Positions 25,918 to 33,072 of a DNA stretch of 64,000 bases are shown one piece after another. Both the position numbers and the translations under genes were made by a program. Below the pieces are notes generated by a model. The model was not told where the DNA came from. It saw only the letters and a program-made list of their open reading frames with translations, and ran no database searches. Each line of letters begins with the position of its first letter. Positions within the stretch are counted from its first letter, which is position 1. This DNA comes from Kitasatospora sp. NBC_01287 (GTDB lineage: Bacteria > Actinomycetota > Actinomycetes > Streptomycetales > Streptomycetaceae), in NCBI RefSeq assembly GCF_026340565.1, contig NZ_JAPEPB010000001.1, positions 2,766,501 to 2,830,500 of the forward strand, given 5' to 3'.

Positions 25918-26003
25918 AAGCTGACCGACGGCTTCTGCGAGCTCCGGCCCAGCGCGGGGTCGGCACTGGCTACGTGCCTCCGGCGAGCACCTGGGCAAGG
26001 TCG
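25918..26003 (+). pseudogene. Degraded duplicate of the SMR transporter gene
   Basis: The stretch encoding KLTDGFCELRPSAG, followed after a frameshift by sequence like GCTACGTGCCT, aligns with the SMR gene around KLTDGFSKLWPSVGVGIGYV. After a deletion of more than 100 bp the match resumes at GGCGAGCACCTGGGCAAG. So two pieces of the neighbouring SMR gene were copied about 850 bp to the right and then decayed. Confidence 0.75.
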
Positions 26004-26049
26004 ATCCCAGCCAACCCGGCCTGCGACGACACTCCCGCACGGTGCCCAC

Positions 26050-26988
26050 TCAACGCGCGATGGAATCAATCAGGTCGCGGGCGCCGTCGCGGATCAGGGC
26101 GGCGCCGACTGCCTTCCCGAGGGCCTCCGGGCTGAGCCGACCAGCCGACTGGCGAGCCTCCAGCACGGTGACGCCGTCCGGGGAGAAGACCATCGCGCGA
26201 AGGCCGAGGTGTCCGTCCTCGAAGGACCGGGCGAACCCGGCGATCGGACTGTTGCAGTGCCCGCGCAGGACGTTCAGCAGGGCTCGTTCGGCGGTGATCT
26301 CCCGCGTCGTAGTGCGGTCGCCGAGCGGGGCGAGGAGGGCGATCAGGTCGGTGTCATCCTCGCGGCACTGCAGGCCGAGCACAGCGGCCCCCAGTGGCGG
26401 GCACATTTGCTCGACGGTCAGGATCTCGCTGATCCGGTGCTGTTCGCCGATGCGCTCCAGCCCGGAGGCGGCCAGCACCAGGGTGTCGACCTCCCCGGCA
26501 TCGAGGGCTGCCAGCCGCAGGTTCGCCGTCCCGCGGATCGGCACCAGGTCCAGGTGGGGGTGGCTGCGGGTGAGCTGGGCGACGCGCCGCACCGCTGAGG
26601 TGGCGACCCGGGTGCCGGGCAGCAACTGGTCGAGGGTGAGGCCGCCAGGGTGGATCAGCGCGTCGCGGATGTCCGCCCGCTTGGGATAGGCGGCGAAGAC
26701 GGTGCCCGGGCTGACCAGCGGGTCGCCGGCCACATCCTTCATGCAGTGCACCGCGAGATCGCATCCCCCGCTCAGCAGGGTGTCCTCGATGTCGCCGGTG
26801 AAGGCGCCCTTGTCGTGGAGCTCGGCCTGTTCGCCGGGCTCGCGGTCGCCGGCCGCGACGAACGGCACCAGCTCGGTGGCCACGTCAGGATGGAGGGCGG
26901 CCAGGCCGGCGCGGACGCGGGCGACCTGGGCGAGCGACATGGCCGAAGCGCGGGCGCCGATACGGATGGTGCGACGGGTGGACGGCAT
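26050..26988 (-). CDS. Hydroxymethylbilane synthase paralogue 1
   Basis: 312 residues. Hydroxymethylbilane synthase (HemC) joins four porphobilinogen units on a dipyrromethane cofactor. The key residues are kept: K84/D85 in AVHCMKDVAG, the arginines in VATSAVRRVAQL and IRGTANLRL, and the cofactor-binding C245 in LRGHCNSPIAGF. Overall it is divergent (for example CM in place of the usual SL before KD). GGAGAG precedes the ATG. It is divergently transcribed from a second copy 101 bp away. Two copies without hemA, hemD or hemL nearby argue for a special pathway rather than housekeeping haem. Confidence 0.85.
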   Translation of the reverse strand: MPSTRRTIRIGARASAMSLAQVARVRAGLAALHPDVATELVPFVAAGDREPGEQAELHDKGAFTGDIEDTLLSGGCDLAVHCMKDVAGDPLVSPGTVFAAYPKRADIRDALIHPGGLTLDQLLPGTRVATSAVRRVAQLTRSHPHLDLVPIRGTANLRLAALDAGEVDTLVLAASGLERIGEQHRISEILTVEQMCPPLGAAVLGLQCREDDTDLIALLAPLGDRTTTREITAERALLNVLRGHCNSPIAGFARSFEDGHLGLRAMVFSPDGVTVLEARQSAGRLSPEALGKAVGAALIRDGARDLIDSIAR

Positions 26989-27007
26989 TCGATCTCTCCA
27001 ATCATGA

Positions 27008-27026
27008 TTCCGACAAACCGTCGGAA
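27008..27026. promoter_or_regulatory. Inverted repeat between the two HMBS paralogues
   Basis: TTCCGAC and GTCGGAA flank AAACC in the 101-bp divergent spacer, which is AT-rich for this genome. A second small dyad, CATCT-N4-AGATG, lies at about 27062-27074 next to the rightward gene. The first is well placed to control both genes. Confidence 0.5.
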
Positions 27027-27089
27027 AAAGGTCGAGCCATGTTCGAGTAGCATGCGGTCAACATCTCTTCAGATGCTGGGAGTTGGGGA

Positions 27090-28016
27090 ATGCGGACGCT
27101 GATTGTCGGATCGCGGGCCAGTCACCTCGCGCGAGCGCAGGTCAGGGAGTTCCTGGCACCGCTGCGGGAGCGCTTCCCCGACGTCGAGTTCCGCCATCAG
27201 GTGATTCTCGAAGGCGGCGACCGGGACCGGAGGACGGCCCTTTCACAGGTGTCGGCCCGCTCGGGCGGTAGCGCGTTCTCCACCGAGCAGGAAGCCGCAC
27301 TGGTCCGGGGCGAGGTGGACGTGATCGTGCACTCCCTGAAAGACCTGCCGACCAGCAACCCACCCGGCCTGGTCCTGCTGCCCCCTCCCGGTCGCGAGGA
27401 CGTCCGGGACGCGCTCTGCGGCTCGACGCTGGCCGGCCTGCCGCAGGGCGGCCGGGTCGGCACCTCGGCGGCCCGCCGGATCGCCCAACTGCTGCACGTC
27501 CGCCCCGACCTGGTGTTCGTGCCGATCCGGGGCAACGTCCCGCCTCGGCTGAACAAGCTCAGGACGATGAACCTGGACGGGGTCGTGCTGGCGGCGGCCG
27601 GGCTGGTGCGGCTCGGCCTGGACGACGCGATCGGCGAGCTGCTGCCACTCGCCCAGTTCCCCCCGAGCCCAGGTCAGGGGGCGCTGGGGATCCAGATCCG
27701 CGAGGACAACGAGCCGGCCCGCGAGATCCTGGCCGGCACCGGCGACGCGGTGGTGGACGCGGAGGTGCGGGCCGAGCGGGCGATGCTCGGCGAGCTGCAC
27801 GGTGGGTGCTCGGTGCCGATCGGCGCCTACGCGAAGGCCACCGGCGAGACGCTGTCGCTGCACGCGCAGGTCACCTCCCTGGACGGGACGAAGCAGGTCG
27901 AGGCCAGCTTCTCCGGCCCCGTCTCGGAGCCGGAGAAGCTGGGAATGCAGGTGGCCGGACTTCTCTTGGACCAGGGCGCCGAAGAGATCCTGTCGGAGAT
28001 CCGCCCAGCCACTTAG
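27090..28016 (+). CDS. hemC: Hydroxymethylbilane synthase paralogue 2
   Basis: 308 residues, closer to ordinary HemC than its neighbour. K84/D85 are in IVHSLKDLPTS, the substrate arginines in GTSAARRIAQL and PIRGNVPPRLNKL (the usual NTR is PPR), and the cofactor C240 in LHGGCSVPIGAYA. SPGQGALGIQIR is the typical domain 2 motif. It converges on the HemB-like gene with a 4-bp overlap of their ends. Whether it is the cell's housekeeping enzyme or an accessory copy cannot be told from the window. Confidence 0.9.
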   Translation: MRTLIVGSRASHLARAQVREFLAPLRERFPDVEFRHQVILEGGDRDRRTALSQVSARSGGSAFSTEQEAALVRGEVDVIVHSLKDLPTSNPPGLVLLPPPGREDVRDALCGSTLAGLPQGGRVGTSAARRIAQLLHVRPDLVFVPIRGNVPPRLNKLRTMNLDGVVLAAAGLVRLGLDDAIGELLPLAQFPPSPGQGALGIQIREDNEPAREILAGTGDAVVDAEVRAERAMLGELHGGCSVPIGAYAKATGETLSLHAQVTSLDGTKQVEASFSGPVSEPEKLGMQVAGLLLDQGAEEILSEIRPAT

Positions 28017-28984
28017 CCGGTCAGCAAGCGGGCGAGGTCGCCGGCGGCGTAGGTGATGATCCGGTCGGCGCCGGAGCGCTTGAGCATCGTGAACAGCTCC
28101 AGCAGCGGCCGGAAGTCCCGCCGCCCGGTGCCCGGGTCGAACGGGGCCAGGCGCGTGTACTCACCGGAGACGGAGAACGGCATCAGCGGCGCCGACGTCT
28201 TCTGCTTGAGGCTGGTGAGCACGTCCACCGAGAACATCCCCGGCTCCAACAGCAGCATGTCCGCCCCCTCGCCGACGAAGGACAGGCCAGTGTCCACCGC
28301 AGTCCCCGGCTGGCGCGGGCTGATCTGGAACGGCCGGTGGGCACCGGAGGCGGGGGTGGCTCGCATGGTGGCCCGGTAGCCCTCGTAGAGGGCGGAGTCG
28401 AAGATCAGGTGCGGCATGGTCGCCACATCGCGGTGGCCGTGTTCGTCCAGGGCCTGGCGCACGCAGGCGGTGGTGCCTCGGATCATCGCGGCGGGCCCCA
28501 CGATGTCGGCGCCGGCCTCGGCCTGGACGACGGCCTGAGCGGCGATCATCGCCGCGGTGCGGTCCAGGTCGATCCGGCCGCCGCCGGTCAGGTGGCACTC
28601 GCCGGTGTCAGTGTGGCCGCACAGGCAGTTCTCGGTCATCACAGCGATGCCCGGTTCGGCATCCTTGGCGGCGTGGATGGCCCGCACCATCAAACTGTCC
28701 GGTACGACGGCCCCGGACGCCTCGGCGTCGCGGTGCAGGCTGTTGGCGAACACCTTCACCGAACGGATGCCCAGGGCGGCGAGGTCGCGCACCGTGTGCG
28801 GGATCTCGGCCACCGTGACGGTCGGCATCGGCCGGTCGGTGTCCTCGCTGTCCTCGCGGACCAGCAGGACCATCGACAGGTCGGCCACCGTCAGTGAAGG
28901 GCCCTCCAGGAAGCTGCGGACAGCGGCCCGGCCGTGCAGCCGGGCCGTGTCCGTGATCGCGGTGCCGTGCTGGGTAGTGGTCAT
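28013..28984 (-). CDS. HemB-like protein lacking both Schiff-base lysines
   Basis: 323 residues of porphobilinogen synthase fold. The zinc ligands are kept as C120, C122 and C130 (ENCLCGHTDTGEC) at the same numbers as in E. coli HemB. The two catalytic lysines are not: the VKP motif is LLEPG with E247, and the YS-x-K region reads MPHLIFDSALYEGYR with no Lys. PFSVSGEYTRLAPFD keeps the late active-site motif. Porphobilinogen synthesis needs both lysines, so it probably does another reaction or regulates. AAAGGAC precedes the ATG. Alignment is by eye but the motif positions are clear. Confidence 0.85.
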   Translation of the reverse strand: MTTTQHGTAITDTARLHGRAAVRSFLEGPSLTVADLSMVLLVREDSEDTDRPMPTVTVAEIPHTVRDLAALGIRSVKVFANSLHRDAEASGAVVPDSLMVRAIHAAKDAEPGIAVMTENCLCGHTDTGECHLTGGGRIDLDRTAAMIAAQAVVQAEAGADIVGPAAMIRGTTACVRQALDEHGHRDVATMPHLIFDSALYEGYRATMRATPASGAHRPFQISPRQPGTAVDTGLSFVGEGADMLLLEPGMFSVDVLTSLKQKTSAPLMPFSVSGEYTRLAPFDPGTGRRDFRPLLELFTMLKRSGADRIITYAAGDLARLLTG

Positions 28985-29018
28985 GTCGTCCTTTCGAGCA
29001 TGGCTGCGAACGCTCGCA

Positions 29019-29597
29019 TCAGCGGGCGCTGGAGGCGACCAGGACGGGTGCGTGTATCGGCGGGCGGCGCGGGCCGGACAGGCGGCGGATCACCGCGCGG
29101 GCCGCCCGGCGGGGGTGGACGAGGAGCTGGCGGCGGGTGAGCGGCTGCCCGGGTAGGGCTACCTCGGCCCAGACCTTCTTGCCTCGCGCGGTGTGCTCGG
29201 CCCCGTGGGAGACGGCCAGGTGTTCGACCAGGAACATTCCCCGGCCGGTCTCCGCGTCCGGGCCCGTGATCTGATGGCGGGGCATGACCTGCGAACCGTC
29301 GTAGACCTCGATGATCAGGCGTCGCAGGTCCAGGTCGGCGTGCACTCCGACGGTGAGCATCGCTCCGGTGGTGTGCCGTACCGCGTTGGTGACGAGTTCC
29401 GAGATCACGGTGTCCAGGGCCAAGCGGCTGTCGTTGTCCGTGCGCACCTTCCACTGTTGGATCAGCCGGCCGAGTCGCTGGCGACTGATGGGAACGGAGG
29501 CGGGGTCGCGGACCAGGAAAAAGCTGCTGCTGCACACGCGCATGTCGAAGGAACCCTTCGGGGCGTCAGGCCGAAGCCGGGGGCTTGGATGTGCCAT
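29019..29597 (-). CDS. ATP-binding regulatory protein of the RsbW-like HATPase family
   Basis: 192 residues. The GHKL ATP-binding core has VISELVTNAVRHT (N-box) and GRGMFLVEHLAVSHG (G-box) with DGSQVMPR between them. This is the small streptomycete anti-sigma-factor-like kinase family often paired with XRE/DUF397 genes. A start at the ATG 18 codons later (29543) would also suit the family. It is divergent from the HTH/TPR regulator at 29766. Confidence 0.82.
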   Translation of the reverse strand: MAHPSPRLRPDAPKGSFDMRVCSSSFFLVRDPASVPISRQRLGRLIQQWKVRTDNDSRLALDTVISELVTNAVRHTTGAMLTVGVHADLDLRRLIIEVYDGSQVMPRHQITGPDAETGRGMFLVEHLAVSHGAEHTARGKKVWAEVALPGQPLTRRQLLVHPRRAARAVIRRLSGPRRPPIHAPVLVASSAR

Positions 29598-29765
29598 GCG
29601 GAGGGAAGGAACTGATCTCGCCCGGCCGTCCGCTTGGCTGGTACACAGTCAACTACCCTCTGTAGTGCCACCGGCGGTGCCAGCAGGGGGTGCATTTCTC
29701 GCGTGGGGGACCGCTTTGGGGGGCCAGGATCGGGCACCAATCAGTCAAAGGTTTGGGGGACGGGC

Positions 29766-31040
29766 ATGATGGCACCAGACGGCATCGGCGCCATGCTGAG
29801 GCGGATCCGCGAGGCGGCCACACTCACCCGCGACGAGCAGGCCCTGGTCTTACAGGCGGCTCAGGGCGATATGTGGTTCGACCCGGAGAACCTGAAGCGC
29901 TGGGAGACCGAGCGACGTCTGCCGACCCCGAGGTGGCACCAGCTGCTGGCCGACGGGTATGGGCTCTCGGTGGAGGAGGTCGCCCGAGCGGTGGCCGCCT
30001 CGCGGCGCTGGCGCAGGCTTCACCAGCAGCCGGTCGAAGACGAAGGAGAGGAGGGTACGGCGGTGAACCGACGGCAGTTTCTCGGTGCGGCGGCCTTGAC
30101 GACAGGGGTCGTCGCCCTGCCCGGCATCGCGGAGGCACGGCACGGGATCGACGCCGGCCTTTCCGGCTCCGATGCCGGCGATCTCGCTTACCTCGACGGG
30201 GCGTTCGAGCGCCACCGCGGCGGCTACCACGGCCGGGCACCGGAGGTCGTACTGGCTCAAATGCGCCAAGACCTCGGGCTCCTTCAGGACGTCCTCAGCC
30301 GTCCGCACCCCGCCGGCACCCGCGTCGACCTGGCCCGAACAGCGGCAGGGATCACCGGACTGGTCGCAATCATCCAACACGACCGGGGTGACCAGCGGGA
30401 CTCTCACGGCTGGTTCGCCACTGCCGAGAAGGCCGCCCGCGAGTCTGGCGACCGGCACATGCTGGCGTGGGTGCTGGCCCGGCGCGCGATGGTCCCGCTG
30501 AACTACGGTGCCCCGAACGCCGCCGCGAACCTGGCCATCAACGCCCGCCGCGAGGCTGGCAGGCTCCCCACTGCCTCTGCCGCGCTGGCCGCAGCCGTCA
30601 CGGCGAGGGCCCTCGCCTCGACCGGTGACCACCAAGGGGCCCTTCGCGCGGTCGCCGATGCCCGCAACATCGCCGAACGTCTCAACACCGTAGAGGCGGC
30701 CGACACCTGGTTCGGCTACCCGCTGCAGAAGCATCACGTCCACCTCTCGCAGGCGTTCACGCTGATGGGCCGCACCCGCGAGGCGAACTCCGAGCAGGAA
30801 GCGGCTCTCGACCTCACCAGATCACCGTCCATCATGACGCGGGCCTTGCTGACCATGGACGCCGCAACCTGCCTGAGCGCGGACGGCGACCCGATTGCCG
30901 CCGCCGACATGGCCATCGGGGTCTGGCAGCAACTGCCCGAAGCGTACCGGCACGGACTCGTCCGGTCCCGCGCCGAGGCCCTGCGCCGGACTCTGGCCGG
31001 ACCGGCTCACACACGGCTCGGGGAAGCCCTCGCCAGCTGA
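29766..31040 (+). CDS. HTH regulator with TPR-like C-terminal region
   Basis: 424 residues. Residues 1-85 form a helix-turn-helix of the XRE type (IGAMLRRIREAATLTRDEQA, LKRWETERRLPTPRWHQLLA). Then comes a twin-arginine-like stretch NRRQFLGAAALTTGVVALPG, and about 280 residues of helical repeats. This domain order is common in streptomycete cytoplasmic regulators, where the twin-arginine stretch is a family feature and not clear evidence of export. GGGGGAC lies before the ATG. Ligand and targets unknown. Confidence 0.8.
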   Translation: MMAPDGIGAMLRRIREAATLTRDEQALVLQAAQGDMWFDPENLKRWETERRLPTPRWHQLLADGYGLSVEEVARAVAASRRWRRLHQQPVEDEGEEGTAVNRRQFLGAAALTTGVVALPGIAEARHGIDAGLSGSDAGDLAYLDGAFERHRGGYHGRAPEVVLAQMRQDLGLLQDVLSRPHPAGTRVDLARTAAGITGLVAIIQHDRGDQRDSHGWFATAEKAARESGDRHMLAWVLARRAMVPLNYGAPNAAANLAINARREAGRLPTASAALAAAVTARALASTGDHQGALRAVADARNIAERLNTVEAADTWFGYPLQKHHVHLSQAFTLMGRTREANSEQEAALDLTRSPSIMTRALLTMDAATCLSADGDPIAAADMAIGVWQQLPEAYRHGLVRSRAEALRRTLAGPAHTRLGEALAS

Positions 31041-31200
31041 CCCGGCCCCGATCCGGGGAGCCCTGGAGGCCCTCCAATGCTCCCGGCACAGTCCCAATGG
31101 CCTTCCTGGCGGAAGGCCCGGGACGCCCTCAGCTGGCCGCCCTGCGCGTGCCCTCGCTGCGCCGACTCGCCGCCTCCTACTCCCCCGCGCCACTCGTCCG

Positions 31201-31278
31201 CTCCGCGTGAAGCGCCCTGATCCGCGCCACCATGATCCCCACCTCGTAGCGGAACGCCATGTCCGGGGTGTCACCGTC
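31201..31278 (-). pseudogene. Duplicate fragment of the tetR-like gene 3' end
   Basis: Read on the minus strand it encodes GDTPDMAFRYEVGIMVARIR and ALHAE, nearly identical to the C-terminal GDTPEVAFRYAVGIMVAGIK of the TetR protein encoded at 32336-32977. About 78 bp align with 32360-32438 with few changes. The two copies flank the Imm49-like gene in the same orientation. Confidence 0.8.
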
Positions 31279-31305
31279 GGGGGCTCACGCTGCCCGGAGC
31301 GGCTA

Positions 31306-32259
31306 CTACTCGGCGCCCCAGCGGCCCAGGTTGTTCGGTCCGGCCGCCGCCGCGCGGCGCAGCGCGTCCGGGGAACCCAGCAGGTCGGGCGGCAGGTAGC
31401 CGGACCGGATGCCCAGCTCCCATCCGTGCACCTGGACCGCGAGGGCGGCCAGGGCCAGGGCGCCGACCGGCAGCAGGGTCCTGGGGGCGGGGTCGGGTCC
31501 CTGGCTCTCCCGGTGCTCGACGAGCCGGACCGCGAGGGCCTGCTCGAACGCGTGCGGGTCGTCGTCGAGGAGTACGCGGAGCAGGAGTTGATCAGGCGTC
31601 AGGGGTCCGACCGCGTCCAGCTGCCGGGCCGCCTCGGCCCGCTCGTCGGCGTCCGGCTTGCAGAGGGTCACGGTGGGCCGGTCGCGGGGCAGGTGCCCGT
31701 TCTTCCGCGTCAGGTAGCCGCACAGGGCGTCCATCGCGGCGCGGTCCGCCGGATCCGACGTCGAGTCCAGCTTCGAGTACGGCACCCCGTCACGGATCGC
31801 GGGCGCGTAGTCGTTTCGCAGGACCAGCCCGATCACCCGCGGCCATTCCCACAACAGGCCGCTGACCAGGCACATCTCGAAGGCGTCGAGCCACGTCCTG
31901 GCCGTGGGGGCCTGCTCGACGGCCTCGCCGAAAGCGATGTCCTCGCTGCTGAGACCCAGACCGACGAGCGGGAGGAGGATCTCCTGATCGCCGTCGGGAA
32001 AGCAGCCGACGCCCAGCACACCCAGGGCGCACTCCGCCGCCGTCAGCAGTGCCGAGCGTGCTGCCGCATCGAGCGCTGGGTCCTGCGCGGTGCGGGCGGC
32101 GAGGTGGTCGAGGAGTTCGTCACGCATCTCCTTCAGCCTCTCCGGGGACGGGTCGTCGTAGCGCATCCCGTACCACCGCCACCGGATCCGGTGGCTGATG
32201 CGGTCGAGCGCCTGGACTGTGTGCCGTCCATCGACCTCGTGGCGTTCGACTTCCCGCAC
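31306..32259 (-). CDS. Imm49-like immunity protein (tentative)
   Basis: 317 residues, all-helical by eye, without membrane segments. Features that recall immunity protein 49 are TWLDAFEMCLVSGLLWEWPR in the middle and LLPVGALALAALAVQVHGWE, then SGYLPPDLLG, at the end. Imm49 proteins neutralise polymorphic nuclease toxins; no toxin is adjacent, so it may be an orphan. The gene is bracketed by direct repeats of the tetR 3' end, suggesting it arrived by recombination. The family call is only moderately supported. Confidence 0.5.
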   Translation of the reverse strand: MREVERHEVDGRHTVQALDRISHRIRWRWYGMRYDDPSPERLKEMRDELLDHLAARTAQDPALDAAARSALLTAAECALGVLGVGCFPDGDQEILLPLVGLGLSSEDIAFGEAVEQAPTARTWLDAFEMCLVSGLLWEWPRVIGLVLRNDYAPAIRDGVPYSKLDSTSDPADRAAMDALCGYLTRKNGHLPRDRPTVTLCKPDADERAEAARQLDAVGPLTPDQLLLRVLLDDDPHAFEQALAVRLVEHRESQGPDPAPRTLLPVGALALAALAVQVHGWELGIRSGYLPPDLLGSPDALRRAAAAGPNNLGRWGAE

Positions 32260-32335
32260 GGCCGCCGTCCTCTCATGATCTTCCCCACCGGACGCGGCAC
32301 GCTATCAGGGGCTCGGTCATCGCCGGGACAGGGCC

Positions 32336-32977
32336 TCAAGAGTGGCCCTTCGCCCCACCCTCCGCGTGCAGCGCCTTGATGCCGGCCACCATGATCCCCA
32401 CCGCGTAGCGGAACGCCACCTCCGGGGTGTCCCCGTCCGCCGCGCGCTGCGCCAGGCCTGCGGCGAGCAACGGATAGGCCGTCGCGAACGCGTCCAGGTC
32501 GACCGTGCCGAGCTTGGGCATCGCCTGCTCCTCGGCGGCGCGGCCGAGCAGGAAGGCGTTGAAGGCACCGGCGATCCGGCTGGCCTCGGCGAGGTCGAAA
32601 CCGGCGCCGTGCAGCACCTCCACCGAGCGCTCGATCACCAGGCCGAGGGAGGTGGCGCGCCCGAGGCCCGCGCCGAGGGCGACCTGGGCGCCGTCGCGGT
32701 GGGCGAAGAGCGTGTCGCGGACCACCAGGGCCATCCGCTCCAGCCACTGCGGCCAGGCGTCGGCCGGCTCGGGGAGCGGCAGTTCCTCCAGCGCCGGGGC
32801 GAGCATGAGGTCGGTCAGGTGGTCGAGCAGCGCCCGCTTGTTGGCGAAGTGCCAGTACAACGCCGGTGCCTTGACGTCCAGTTCGGCGGCGATCCGGCGC
32901 AGCGACAGCTTCTCAAGACCGTCCTCGTCAAGCATCCGCATGGCCACGCGCACCGCGTGGTCCCGGTCGATCGGCAT
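32336..32977 (-). CDS. TetR/AcrR-family repressor of the divergent monooxygenase
   Basis: 213 residues. The HTH region reads LSLRRIAAELDVKAPALYWH followed by FANKRALLDHL, and the larger C-terminal half fits the tetracycline-repressor-like ligand domain. The gene is divergent from the FAD monooxygenase, with two identical palindromes between them. By analogy with TetR/TetX-like pairs, binding of an aromatic or drug-like ligand would release repression of both genes. Confidence 0.92.
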   Translation of the reverse strand: MPIDRDHAVRVAMRMLDEDGLEKLSLRRIAAELDVKAPALYWHFANKRALLDHLTDLMLAPALEELPLPEPADAWPQWLERMALVVRDTLFAHRDGAQVALGAGLGRATSLGLVIERSVEVLHGAGFDLAEASRIAGAFNAFLLGRAAEEQAMPKLGTVDLDAFATAYPLLAAGLAQRAADGDTPEVAFRYAVGIMVAGIKALHAEGGAKGHS

Positions 32978-33005
32978 CCGAATCCCTCTTCCTCATCGCG
33001 TTCAC

Positions 33006-33063
33006 TTGACAGCTTAACGCGTTAAGTGAACAGTGGGACCCATCGAGCACTTAACGCGTTAAG
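33006..33063 (+). promoter_or_regulatory. Promoter with two TetR operators
   Basis: The palindrome CTTAACGCGTTAAG occurs twice, at 33013-33026 and 33050-33063. TTGACA at 33006-33011 and AACAGT at 33029-33034 form a -35/-10 pair with a 17-bp spacer that is filled by the first palindrome. The second overlaps the ribosome site of the monooxygenase. This arrangement would block both transcription start and early elongation. Confidence 0.8.
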
Positions 33064-33072
33064 GAGTCCGCG

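Noticed and set aside
29634..29765. Extended N-terminus for the HTH/TPR regulator
   Set aside because: The upstream codons are open but unlike the family, and the GGGGGAC site directly precedes the ATG at 29766.
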